A stretch of 64,000 nt of DNA from Flavobacteriales bacterium UBA6051 (GTDB lineage Bacteria; Bacteroidota; Bacteroidia; Flavobacteriales_D; Crocinitomicaceae). Under the pieces are notes generated by a model. That model saw only the letters and a program-made list of their open reading frames with translations, was not told where the DNA came from and made no database searches. Where the stretch lies: the NCBI GenBank assembly GCA_002427735.1, contig DIYP01000017.1:186001-250000 (forward strand). Direction: 5' to 3'. Every line of letters begins with the position of its first letter. The first letter of the stretch is position 1. The translations under genes were made by a program, and so were the position numbers. Below are positions 24,626 to 33,063 of this stretch, piece after piece.

Positions 24626-26395
24626 ATGTACTGTTGGCTAAAGTATCATTGCACCCTTTTGTTTGCTCTGTTGTCTATACACGCTAATTGTCAAAATGAC
24701 CATCTTCATGGTTCTTTTACCGTTCACCTGAAAGTTAATGAAGCATTGAATCAGCAACCGATGCCATACGTTTCAGTGCACAAACTACGAGACAATAAGG
24801 GAACTATCACCGATTTTTCCGGTAAGGCATCGCTGAGCAATGTATTTCATGGTGACTCAATTACATGCTACTACATCGGGTTCGAGCGCTTCACCTTCGC
24901 CGCCGACAGCTCAGAAACGTCGAAGATCATTCAACTCCAGCGTCAGGCACAACTAATTGATGAAGCCACGGTTCTGGCAGATGATGCCATTCTCTATACG
25001 CTTGTTTCAAATACGAGAAAGACGAATTCACTGAAACTGGATACTGCGAAAACCTACTTTGAACTTGAAACCTTCTGCGGTAAGGATCAATTGGAGGTTT
25101 TTCAGGGTTACTATAACGGTGTCTATCGGGGTTACGATGTTACTGAGTTAGAAATGAAAAGTGGTCGGTTTGCGCTGGCTCCTATTGGAAAGCGGATTTT
25201 CGCTTCTACCGAAACTTCGCGTGCCATGTATATGCAAAAACTCATGCGTTCTAATGAGTATTTTCCCATGAGTCCAATGGAGTTGAGTCGCCGCAAGTTG
25301 TATAAAAACTATGAACTAACGCTACGGTCCAAGTACCGCGACGAACAACAGCAAACTGTCTACGTGATCAATTTTCTACCGAAGAGTGACTCAAGAAGCT
25401 CGTTTAAAGGTGCTGTCTGGATTGACTCGCTAACCAATAATATTCTTAAGATCAAACAGTCGGTTGAAAACACCAGTGTTTATCCTTTTCGACCTATTTG
25501 GCCCATGCACAACCTGACGAAGGTGGATCTGGAGATCACGAAGAGTTTTGAGGAAAATGATGGTGAAATGCGGGTAAAATCGATTGACTTCGATTATGAT
25601 CTGACCTACTGGTCGGTTGAAGATTCGAGCCTGCGTATTTCGACACGGGCTGTACTTTATGCCTACAACTACAGCGAACCGTTTATGCTTCCCTATTTTA
25701 CGTTTTCTAAGACGTCTAACGCTGACTACAGGCGTATGCAAATGCTTCCATACAACGACCGATTTTGGGAGTGCACGGATGAATTTAGGGTGGAAAGTCA
25801 GAGTACCGAAAGAGCGCATTTTATCAATGAAGTCGCGACAATAAAGGCCTATGAATTGTTTCAGTCAGACTCCGTTGTACAGACCACGAACTTCTTTGAG
25901 CACCCCTATGTAACATGGAAGGGAAATCGAATTTTTGTGCGAGTCGCTCCTGAAGACAGTAGCCAGTATAATGCAAGAAATACAAGTATAGCATCACGTA
26001 GGTATAATTTAGAAGTTCAGTTATTCATGGACATCAATGATTTGTGCAATTCCATAGAGGTCACGACACGTACGATTTTCGACCCTTATCTTAGTTTTTA
26101 CAAGTTTCGGGAAACAACCGCAGGTCATGTATTCATCAACATCTATTTTGACTTGATGGAGATAAAGCGTCGAAAACTAGAAGCGCTTTTGGCGGAGTGC
26201 GGTCAGGATGTTGATTGCATGCACATGGTATATGAAGCGGTAAAAGCAGATGCAGAGAAAATGAGCGAGATCTATTTTAAAGAAGTCCAGCGAGGCACTG
26301 AACTAGAAAGTCTAAAACGCTGGAATGCCTTCGTCAAAAAGGAACTTAAGATAGATAACGTTGAGCTGTTTGGCTTAGAGGAAGAGGCTCAATGA
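24626..26395 (+). CDS. Secreted protein with carboxypeptidase-like regulatory domain
   Basis: 589 residues from the ATG at 24626, followed by a signal peptide ending in IHANCQ; a TTG eight codons upstream is less likely. Residues ~25-110 form a CarboxypepD_reg-like beta-sandwich (HLKVNEALNQQPMPYVSVHKLRDNKGTITDFSGKASL...SITCYYIGFERFTF). The rest is a Tyr-rich beta region (GAVWIDSLTNNILKIKQSVENTSVYPF) like the DUF regions attached to this domain in many Bacteroidota envelope proteins. There is no TonB-dependent barrel at the C-terminus. The cellular location is probably periplasm or outer membrane; the function is unknown. Confidence 0.8.
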   Translation: MYCWLKYHCTLLFALLSIHANCQNDHLHGSFTVHLKVNEALNQQPMPYVSVHKLRDNKGTITDFSGKASLSNVFHGDSITCYYIGFERFTFAADSSETSKIIQLQRQAQLIDEATVLADDAILYTLVSNTRKTNSLKLDTAKTYFELETFCGKDQLEVFQGYYNGVYRGYDVTELEMKSGRFALAPIGKRIFASTETSRAMYMQKLMRSNEYFPMSPMELSRRKLYKNYELTLRSKYRDEQQQTVYVINFLPKSDSRSSFKGAVWIDSLTNNILKIKQSVENTSVYPFRPIWPMHNLTKVDLEITKSFEENDGEMRVKSIDFDYDLTYWSVEDSSLRISTRAVLYAYNYSEPFMLPYFTFSKTSNADYRRMQMLPYNDRFWECTDEFRVESQSTERAHFINEVATIKAYELFQSDSVVQTTNFFEHPYVTWKGNRIFVRVAPEDSSQYNARNTSIASRRYNLEVQLFMDINDLCNSIEVTTRTIFDPYLSFYKFRETTAGHVFINIYFDLMEIKRRKLEALLAECGQDVDCMHMVYEAVKADAEKMSEIYFKEVQRGTELESLKRWNAFVKKELKIDNVELFGLEEEAQ

Positions 26396-26408
26396 TTTTA
26401 AACCAAAA

Positions 26409-26434
26409 AATCCCCACCATTTAGGTGAGGATTT
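26409..26434. terminator. Bidirectional intrinsic terminator
   Basis: AATCCCCACC, loop ATTTA, GGTGAGGATT: a 10-bp stem with one mismatch. An A6 run lies on the left and TTTT on the right, so it can serve both the rightward 24626 gene and leftward nrdA. Confidence 0.75.
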
Positions 26435-26519
26435 TCATTCTTGTGATTAATTATTACGGCACAATTATTAATCAAAACAAGAAGGTTTAACTCGCACTTT
26501 TGTACGTGTTAAGTATTAT

Positions 26520-28886
26520 TTAGCTTCCGCAAGCTTCGCAATTGTCTGGATCATCCAGAGAGCACGCCATTTCTGCCTGTGCTTCTTCAATTGACTTCGC
26601 TGTAACTGTTGGCTCTGCAACAGCAGCTTTATCAATTGTAAACTTAATTGCATCCGTTGCTGCTTTTGTTCTTAGGTAGTACATTCCTGTTTTCAACCCT
26701 TTCTCCCATCCGTAGAAGTGCATTGAAGTCAACTTACCGAAGTTTGCATTCTCCATGAAGATGTTCAATGACTGTGATTGACAGATGTATGCTCCACGGT
26801 CAGCAGCTTGATCAATGATTGCTTTTTGTGAAATCTCCCAGGCTGTTTTGTACAAGTCTTTCAAACGCTGTGGAACTTCCTGAATGTTCTGAATAGATCC
26901 ATTCGCTACCATGATCTTCTGACGCATGTCTTTATTCCACAATCCTTCTTTTACCAAGTCTTTCAATAAGTGCTTATTCACAATGATGAACTCACCTGAC
27001 AATACACGACGTGTATAAATATTAGAAGTATATGGCTCAAAGCATTCGTTATTTCCAAGAATTTGAGCTGTAGAAGCTGTTGGCATTGGCGCTAGCAACA
27101 ATGAGTTACGCACACCATGCTCTTTTACTTCTTCTTTTAAGATATCCCACTCCCAACGGTTGGTTGGTGTAACATCCCACATATCGAATTGGAACTGTCC
27201 CTTTGAAACCGGAGAACCTTCAAATGTTTCGTATGGTCCTTCCTCCTTCGCTAAATCTTTCGATGCTGTCATTGAAGCATAATAGATTGTTTCAAACACC
27301 TCACGGTTCAACGCACGTGCTTCTTCTGACTCAAACGGGAAGCCCATCATGATGAAGGCATCAGCTAACCCCTGAACACCCAAACCAATTGGACGGTGAC
27401 GTAAGTTTGAGTTACGCGCCTCTTCTACTGGATAGTAGTTTCCATCAATGATCTTATTAAGGTTCAATGTCGCCTGATACGTTACTTCAAACAATTTATC
27501 ATGGTCGAAAGTTCCTTCTTCCGTCACAAATTTTGGCAATGCCAAAGAAGCAAGGTTACAAACTGCTACCTCATCAGGAGCTGTATACTCTATGATCTCT
27601 GTACACAAGTTAGAAGACTTGATTGTACCAAGATTTTGTTGATTCGACTTCGCATTTGCGGCATCTTTATACAACATGTAAGGTGTTCCTGTCTCGATTT
27701 GTGATTCCAGGATTTTAAACCACAAGTCTTGCGCCTTGATTGTTTTTCTTCCTTTTCCTTCTGCTTCGTACTTTGTGTACAATGCTTCAAACTCAGCACT
27801 GTGCGTATCAGAAAGTCCTGGGCACTCGTGCGGACACATCAATGTCCAGTCTCCATTTTCTTTCACACGTTGCATGAACAAGTCTGGAATCCACAATGCG
27901 TAGAATAGGTCACGTGCACGTTGCTCTTCCTTACCGTGGTTTTTCTTCAAGTCAAGGAAATCGAATACGTCAGCATGCCATGGCTCCATGTACATTGCGA
28001 AAGATCCTTTACGCTTTCCTCCTCCCTGATCTACATAACGTGCTGTGTCGTTAAATACACGCAACATCGGAACAATTCCATTTGATGTTCCATTTGTTCC
28101 TTTGATATAAGAACCCGTTGCACGAATGTCGTGAATAGAAAGTCCGATACCCCCTGCTGATTGAGAAATCTGCGCACATGATTTCAATGTGTCATAAATT
28201 CCTTCAATACTATCTTCTTTCATTGTTAACAAGAAACAAGAAGACATCTGTGGCTTAGGAGTTCCTGAGTTAAACAATGTTGGTGTTGCATGTGTAAACC
28301 AACCTTCCGACATCAAGTTGTACGTTTTAATCGCTGATTCGATGTCCGTTTTGTGAATCCCTACAGATACACGCATCAACATTTGTTGAGGACGTTCTGC
28401 GATTACGCCATTCAATTTCAGAAGGTACGAGCGCGTCAATGTTTTAAAACCAAAATAATCGTATCTGAAATCTCTGTCGTAAATAATGCTTGAGTCTAAA
28501 CGGTCTTTGTTTTCCATGATTACCTGATATACATCATCAGCAATCAATGCAGCATTTTCTCCCGTTTTTGGGTCGATGTAATTGTACATATCTGTCATTA
28601 CATCAGAAAATGTTTTTTTCGTCTCCTTATGCAGGTTAGATACAGCAATACGTGAAGCTAACAAAGCATAATCCGGGTGATCAATTGTTTTTGCCGCAGC
28701 CACTTCTGCAGCTAAGTTGTCTAACTGTGTTGTTGTTACTCCATCAAACAATCCTTCAATGACCTTCATGGCTACCGCTTCTGGCGAAACCAATGGGTCC
28801 AGTCCGTAACACATCTTAACAATGCGCGCTGTGATCTTATCGAACTTCACAGCCTCTTTTCTTCCATCTCTTTTTACAACATACAT
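26520..28886 (-). CDS. nrdA: Class Ia ribonucleotide reductase, alpha subunit
   Basis: 788 residues. An ATP-cone allosteric domain occupies ~1-90 (MYVVKRDGRKEAVKFDKITARIV). The active site has the radical-pathway and redox residues expected of class I: Cys in QMSSCFLL (~214), Asn-x-Cys-x-Glu in SSNLCTEI and Cys in VCNLASL. The C-terminal tail ends CSLDDPDNCEACGS with the CxxC pair that relays electrons from thioredoxin. It reduces ribonucleoside diphosphates to deoxyribonucleotides aerobically. It lies 48 bases after nrdB in the same operon. Confidence 0.98.
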   Translation of the reverse strand: MYVVKRDGRKEAVKFDKITARIVKMCYGLDPLVSPEAVAMKVIEGLFDGVTTTQLDNLAAEVAAAKTIDHPDYALLASRIAVSNLHKETKKTFSDVMTDMYNYIDPKTGENAALIADDVYQVIMENKDRLDSSIIYDRDFRYDYFGFKTLTRSYLLKLNGVIAERPQQMLMRVSVGIHKTDIESAIKTYNLMSEGWFTHATPTLFNSGTPKPQMSSCFLLTMKEDSIEGIYDTLKSCAQISQSAGGIGLSIHDIRATGSYIKGTNGTSNGIVPMLRVFNDTARYVDQGGGKRKGSFAMYMEPWHADVFDFLDLKKNHGKEEQRARDLFYALWIPDLFMQRVKENGDWTLMCPHECPGLSDTHSAEFEALYTKYEAEGKGRKTIKAQDLWFKILESQIETGTPYMLYKDAANAKSNQQNLGTIKSSNLCTEIIEYTAPDEVAVCNLASLALPKFVTEEGTFDHDKLFEVTYQATLNLNKIIDGNYYPVEEARNSNLRHRPIGLGVQGLADAFIMMGFPFESEEARALNREVFETIYYASMTASKDLAKEEGPYETFEGSPVSKGQFQFDMWDVTPTNRWEWDILKEEVKEHGVRNSLLLAPMPTASTAQILGNNECFEPYTSNIYTRRVLSGEFIIVNKHLLKDLVKEGLWNKDMRQKIMVANGSIQNIQEVPQRLKDLYKTAWEISQKAIIDQAADRGAYICQSQSLNIFMENANFGKLTSMHFYGWEKGLKTGMYYLRTKAATDAIKFTIDKAAVAEPTVTAKSIEEAQAEMACSLDDPDNCEACGS

Positions 28887-28934
28887 GGGCGCTTAGTATT
28901 TATTTTGGTTTTTAGTAGTATCTTCTCTTATTGG

Positions 28935-29909
28935 TTAAAAATCTTCATCTAGGCTGAATGTCTGATCTGCATCATTATTCAAAACACCTGCTTTCTGGTA
29001 TTCACCAACACGCTTCTCAAAGAAGTTTGTTTTTCCTTGAATGGAAATCATTTCCATAAAGTCGAATGGATTGGTTACATCATAGACCTTATCACATCCT
29101 AGTTCCATCAACAATCGATCGGCTACGAACTCAATATATTGTGCCATCAAGTCGCTGTTCATTCCAATCAATTTCACTGGAAGCGCATCTAGAATAAATT
29201 CTTTCTCTATTTCTACAGCGTCAGTAATTATTTTCGTTACAGCTTCTTTTGGCATTTTATTTACTACGTGATTGTTGTACAATAAACACGCAAAGTCACA
29301 GTGTAAGCCTTCGTCACGAGAGATCAACTCATTCGAGAAAGAAAGACCCGGCATTAATCCTCTCTTCTTCAACCAGAAAATTGAACAGAAAGATCCTGAG
29401 AAGAAAATTCCTTCAACGGCTGCAAAAGCAACTAAACGTTCAGCAAATGACCCCTCTTCAATCCATCTCAATGCCCAATCAGCTTTTTTGCGCACGCAGT
29501 CTAATGTCTCAATTGCATTGAACAAATAGTTCTTTTCTTCCGTATCCTTGATGTAAGTATCAATCAAGAGTGAATATGTTTCAGAGTGAATATTCTCAAT
29601 CGCTATCTGAAACCCATAGAAAAACTTTGCTTCAGTATACTGTACCTCTGACAAGAAGTTTTCAGCAAGATTTTCATTTACAATACCATCTGAAGCTGCA
29701 AAAAATGCCAAGACATGCTTTACAAAGTGGCGCTCATCATCATTCAATTTTGACTCCCAATCAATAAGGTCTGGAGCAAGATCTATTTCTTCTGCTGTCC
29801 AGAAGCTCGCTTCCGCTTTTTTATAAAACGCCCAGATGTCGTCATGCTGAATAGGAAAAAGAACAAATCTGTTCTTATTTTCTTCCAAAATTGGTTCTAA
29901 TTGTGCCAT
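28935..29909 (-). CDS. nrdB: Class Ia ribonucleotide reductase, beta subunit
   Basis: 324 residues. The diiron-tyrosyl site is complete: Asp74, Glu105, His108 and Tyr112 (IENIHSETYSLL), with the same spacing as Asp84/Glu115/His118/Tyr122 of E. coli R2. Later ligands lie in the AAVEGIFF and EGLHCDFACLLY helices. The C-terminal tail ends FSLDEDF, the part that docks on the alpha subunit. It generates the radical needed by NrdA. It is the first gene of nrdB-nrdA. A hairpin sits in its leader, and no NrdR-type box was identified. Confidence 0.98.
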   Translation of the reverse strand: MAQLEPILEENKNRFVLFPIQHDDIWAFYKKAEASFWTAEEIDLAPDLIDWESKLNDDERHFVKHVLAFFAASDGIVNENLAENFLSEVQYTEAKFFYGFQIAIENIHSETYSLLIDTYIKDTEEKNYLFNAIETLDCVRKKADWALRWIEEGSFAERLVAFAAVEGIFFSGSFCSIFWLKKRGLMPGLSFSNELISRDEGLHCDFACLLYNNHVVNKMPKEAVTKIITDAVEIEKEFILDALPVKLIGMNSDLMAQYIEFVADRLLMELGCDKVYDVTNPFDFMEMISIQGKTNFFEKRVGEYQKAGVLNNDADQTFSLDEDF

Positions 29910-30370
29910 TACCTTTAATTTTTAACGTATATATTCCCTTACGAAAAACGGCTGTTTTTCGTTTTTTTTACCCGTAAAGTTTATGTTTCCTCTATATTAA
30001 AATCGAATGCGCAGTTTGCGGGTGATTTCCCTACTAGAGGCATACAAAAATTGTCAAAAATCTCTCTTCTACCAATTAAAGAAATTCACAATTTGGTAAC
30101 GTTATTAACATTCAAAACCTGAATCCCTTTAGTGACAGTCATTGGAAACTTTTTCAACATCCTGAATAAAGATATTCACAGTCTCAATCTCCAACTTTGT
30201 CGATAATTTTCCCGTATTCGTCCTACAGCCTTTACCGTCAAGGATTTAATATCGGGTTCTATAAATTTACAGTCCTTTTGTTCTTGTATGGCTTTCTTCT
30301 TTTTGTTATTTTGAACAGTGAATTGTGGATAGCCAGGGTTACCCAATCGCAAACCTAACCAACAAGCGAA
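29910..30370. other. 461-bp intergenic region between divergent nrdB and comF
   Basis: This is the longest gene-free stretch in the window and is strongly AT-rich. It contains the nrdB leader hairpin near its left end and presumably both divergent promoters. I see no exact two-element promoter for either gene, although TAGGTTTG (minus strand, 30350-30357) matches the -7 box. No conserved RNA or credible small gene was recognised; a 66-codon minus-strand frame (30176-30376) has low-complexity Lys-rich content and is not believed. Confidence 0.6.
29941..29962. promoter_or_regulatory. 9-bp hairpin in the nrdB leader
   Basis: ACGAAAAAC, loop GGCT, GTTTTTCGT: nine perfect pairs, located 32 bases upstream of the nrdB ATG. 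On the plus strand a T-run follows, which gives a terminator-like shape, yet no plus-strand gene precedes it. It may be a leader structure or an operator for nrdB. The stem is AT-rich, so stability is modest. Confidence 0.35.
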
Positions 30371-31084
30371 ATGCAACTATATCAGCGTCTAAAATCATCA
30401 TCCGTAATTAGTGATTTATCTCACTTGGTTTTCCCCAACACATGTGTTGCATGCGAAAAAGAACTCACCAAAAACGAGCGATTTATCTGTTCTTTCTGTT
30501 CAATGAACTTATCACCTACCAATTTTCATTTATACAAGGAAGCCACCTCGATGGACCAACTTTTTTGGGGAAGAGTTAACATTAAGAAAACATACGCTCA
30601 TTTATTCTTTGAAAAACACAAAACAACACAGCACATACTCTTTACATTGAAGTATAAAAACAATGATCAAATTGGTCAGTATTTTGGTGGTGAAATTGGC
30701 AAGAATCTTCAACAAATTCCTGAATTTCATAATGTTGACGCCTACATTCCGGTTCCTTTGCACCCTAAAAAAGAGTTTATCCGCGGTTACAATCAAAGTG
30801 AGGCTTTAGCGAAAGGAATTTGCCAGCAACTAAATAGTCAACTTGACACAAATTCTGTGACACGTATTCGCCATTCCAGCTCTCAAACTAAGAAGTCACG
30901 ATTTCAACGCTGGGATAATGTTGACAGTATTTTTAAGGCTAAAAACACCTTGCTAAAGTATAATCATGTGGTTTTAGTCGACGATGTGATCACTACAGGC
31001 TCTACAATCGAATCGCTTGTACATGCTATGCTAAAAAAGAACCCCAAGCTTTCAATTAGTGTTGTCACACTGGCCATCGCATAG
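30371..31084 (+). CDS. comF: ComF-family phosphoribosyltransferase-like protein
   Basis: 237 residues. The N-terminal zinc-ribbon has CxxC pairs Cys25/Cys28 and Cys40/Cys43. The phosphoribosyltransferase domain follows, with IPVPLHPKKEFIRGYNQSEALAKGI and the PRPP-binding loop VVLVDDVITTGST. ComF proteins are associated with DNA uptake in naturally competent bacteria, but the family is widespread outside them and its biochemical role is not settled. It is followed 60 bases later by an FAD oxidoreductase gene on the same strand. Confidence 0.9.
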   Translation: MQLYQRLKSSSVISDLSHLVFPNTCVACEKELTKNERFICSFCSMNLSPTNFHLYKEATSMDQLFWGRVNIKKTYAHLFFEKHKTTQHILFTLKYKNNDQIGQYFGGEIGKNLQQIPEFHNVDAYIPVPLHPKKEFIRGYNQSEALAKGICQQLNSQLDTNSVTRIRHSSSQTKKSRFQRWDNVDSIFKAKNTLLKYNHVVLVDDVITTGSTIESLVHAMLKKNPKLSISVVTLAIA

Positions 31085-31131
31085 CACTGTTAAAAAGCTT
31101 CGTAATATCACTGTATCCGTTGTAGATGTGC

Positions 31132-31139
31132 TATTTTTG
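31132..31139 (+). promoter_or_regulatory. Promoter -7 box directly before the FAD oxidoreductase gene
   Basis: TATTTTTG matches TAnnTTTG exactly and its last base is only 5 bases before the ATG at 31145. Transcription would then begin at or next to the start codon, giving a leaderless or nearly leaderless mRNA. No matching -33 element was found at 19-21 bases. Confidence 0.4.
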
Positions 31140-31144
31140 CCAAA

Positions 31145-32188
31145 ATGCATTCAAGACGTATTCTTATTGTTGGTGCAGGACTGTCTGGACTGTGTGTTGC
31201 TTCTCAACTCATTGAAAAGGGGGCAAACGTTACACTGGTTGATAACAACGTGAATTATAGCTCTCGCATTGCAGCGGGTATGATAAACCCTCTTGTATTT
31301 CGCAGAATGACAAAAGGCTGGCGAGTAGATGAATTCGTTCCATTTTTACAGTTCTTTTATGTTCAAATGGAAGAGAAGACAGGTACGTCTTTTTTTCATC
31401 CTATTGTTATCCGAAGAATGTTCTCAAGTGAACACGAGCGCGAACTTTGGTTGAAAAAACAATCGCGCGATGATTTTTCAGAATACATGCATGTGGTTAC
31501 GTCTGAAGACGATCAATACGATAGAGCCATTAACAACTTTGGTTCTGGTCGAATAAAAAATGGCGCATATGTGGATACCGAAGCTTTTTTAAATGCTATG
31601 AAATCATGGGTAGAGCAAAACGGTGCAGTTATCAATGGTCAATTTGATTACACTCAATTAAAAGGCACAACGTACAATAGAGCGCACTACGATGATATTG
31701 TGTTTTGCGAAGGCTACCTTGGCAAAGAAAACCCATGGTTCGGATCGTTACCACTCCACCAAACGAAGGGAGAAACACTTACGATTCATTCAGCTGGCAT
31801 TCCTGAGGATGAATCGGTAAATAGAAAGTGCTTTATTCTTCCATTGGGAAATCAGTCTTTCAAGGTTGGCTCAACATATGAATGGCATACTTCTACCCTG
31901 CACACCACCGAATTGGGTAGAGCCACTATTTTGGAAAAAGCAGCTCATTTAACGGACGCTCCGATAGAAGTAATTGATCAAGCTGCGGGTATACGACCAA
32001 CGGTAATAGACAGGCGACCACTTATTGGTACGCATCAGAGCCATGCCAACTATCATGTTTTTAATGGTTTGGGAACCAAGGGTTATCTTCTCGCACCCCT
32101 TCTGTCCAAAGAGTTTGCGGATTATTTGATTGATAATAAACCATTGAGTGAAGAAGTAAACATTCAACGGTTCAACACTACGATCTAG
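31145..32188 (+). CDS. FAD-dependent oxidoreductase (DAO/MnmC-C-like)
   Basis: 347 residues. An N-terminal Rossmann motif RILIVGAGLSGLCVASQLIEKGANVTLVDN binds FAD, and GMINPLVFRRMTKGWRVDEF and the late motif AAGIRPTVIDRRPLIGTHQSHANYHVFNGLGTKGYLLAPLLSKEFADYL are typical of D-amino-acid-oxidase-fold enzymes, including the C-terminal half of MnmC. Standalone proteins of this kind in Bacteroidota are of uncertain substrate. It could act on an amine or amino-acid group; the sequence does not allow more. The gene follows comF and precedes a LytTR regulator but has its own promoter box. Confidence 0.85.
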   Translation: MHSRRILIVGAGLSGLCVASQLIEKGANVTLVDNNVNYSSRIAAGMINPLVFRRMTKGWRVDEFVPFLQFFYVQMEEKTGTSFFHPIVIRRMFSSEHERELWLKKQSRDDFSEYMHVVTSEDDQYDRAINNFGSGRIKNGAYVDTEAFLNAMKSWVEQNGAVINGQFDYTQLKGTTYNRAHYDDIVFCEGYLGKENPWFGSLPLHQTKGETLTIHSAGIPEDESVNRKCFILPLGNQSFKVGSTYEWHTSTLHTTELGRATILEKAAHLTDAPIEVIDQAAGIRPTVIDRRPLIGTHQSHANYHVFNGLGTKGYLLAPLLSKEFADYLIDNKPLSEEVNIQRFNTTI

Positions 32189-32308
32189 TTTTATTTAGCA
32201 ATCAAGAATAGGCTTTCACAAACTGTAAGTGCCCACCCGGAAGTCCAGAATGCCCAAAGCTTGTTATTTTTAGATAGTATAGCAACGCAAAACGATATAA
32301 ACCCAATC

Positions 32309-33058
32309 ATGACAGCCCTTATAATTGATGATGAACCTAAGGCGAGAAGTCTTCTAAGAAATATTTTAGAGGAAAGCTGTGATTTTATTAGCAACATTTA
32401 TGAGGCGGTCGACTTAAAACAGGGCGTTGAACAAATTCAACAAAGGGGGCCTCAATTGGTTTTTCTCGATATTGAAATGCCCAATGAACAGGGAATCAAA
32501 ATTTTCGATTATTTCAAGAAAAATGAAATTGACTTCGAAATTGTCTTTACCACAGCCTACAGTCAATACGCCCTTCAAGCATTTGAAATGAACGCTATTG
32601 ATTATATCTTGAAGCCACTGCGCCCGAAACGCGTTGTCGAAGTGGCAAAAAAGGTGCATTCGGACTTCAATAAAGCAACTATTAATCTACGGCTGGAAGA
32701 GCTTCGCGAATCGCTAAAAACGAAAACGTTCAATAAAATTGGCCTGCCGATAAGTGATGGAATACTTTTTCTACCATTGGATGAAATCATTCATATGGAG
32801 GCCGATGGGATGTACACGAAATTCTACACTTCCAATGACGGCAAGAAGGTCGTTTCAAAGCCGCTCAAGTATTTCGAACATATCCTTGAATCAGGCGCAG
32901 GGTTTTATCGGCCACATCGATCACACATTTTCAACATCAACTACCTGAAACAATATGTTAAAAAAGATGGAAATTATGTCGTGTTAGAGAATGAGCATGT
33001 TGTGCCAGTTTCTAAAGACAAGCGCGATGAATTTGTAAAACTAATTTCAACTCTATAG
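32309..33058 (+). CDS. LytTR-family response regulator
   Basis: 249 residues from the ATG at 32309 (MTALIIDDEPKARSLLRNIL), the usual receiver start; 16 residues upstream in the same frame are not conserved. The receiver has acidic Asp7/Asp8, phospho-acceptor Asp54 (FLDIEMP) and Lys102 (ILKPLRP). The C-terminal LytTR DNA-binding domain begins near residue 140 (IGLPISDGILFLPLDEIIHMEADGMYTKFYT) and includes FYRPHRSHIFNINYLKQYVKKDGNYVV. The partner histidine kinase begins 5 bases after its stop codon. It most likely regulates transcription in response to the signal sensed by that kinase. Confidence 0.94.
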   Translation: MTALIIDDEPKARSLLRNILEESCDFISNIYEAVDLKQGVEQIQQRGPQLVFLDIEMPNEQGIKIFDYFKKNEIDFEIVFTTAYSQYALQAFEMNAIDYILKPLRPKRVVEVAKKVHSDFNKATINLRLEELRESLKTKTFNKIGLPISDGILFLPLDEIIHMEADGMYTKFYTSNDGKKVVSKPLKYFEHILESGAGFYRPHRSHIFNINYLKQYVKKDGNYVVLENEHVVPVSKDKRDEFVKLISTL

Positions 33059-33063
33059 CCCTG

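Noticed and set aside
26487..26512. Imperfect hairpin 8 bases beyond the nrdA stop
   Set aside because: Two mismatches in an 11-bp stem and no T-run; the better terminator is at 26409-26434.
29910..30370. NrdR box or riboswitch upstream of nrdB
   Set aside because: No pair of ACACnATATnnTGT-like boxes and no recognisable cobalamin or other riboswitch core was seen.
30176..30376. 66-codon minus-strand frame in the nrdB-comF gap
   Set aside because: Runs into the comF start, Lys/Arg-rich, lacks homology features and any start context.
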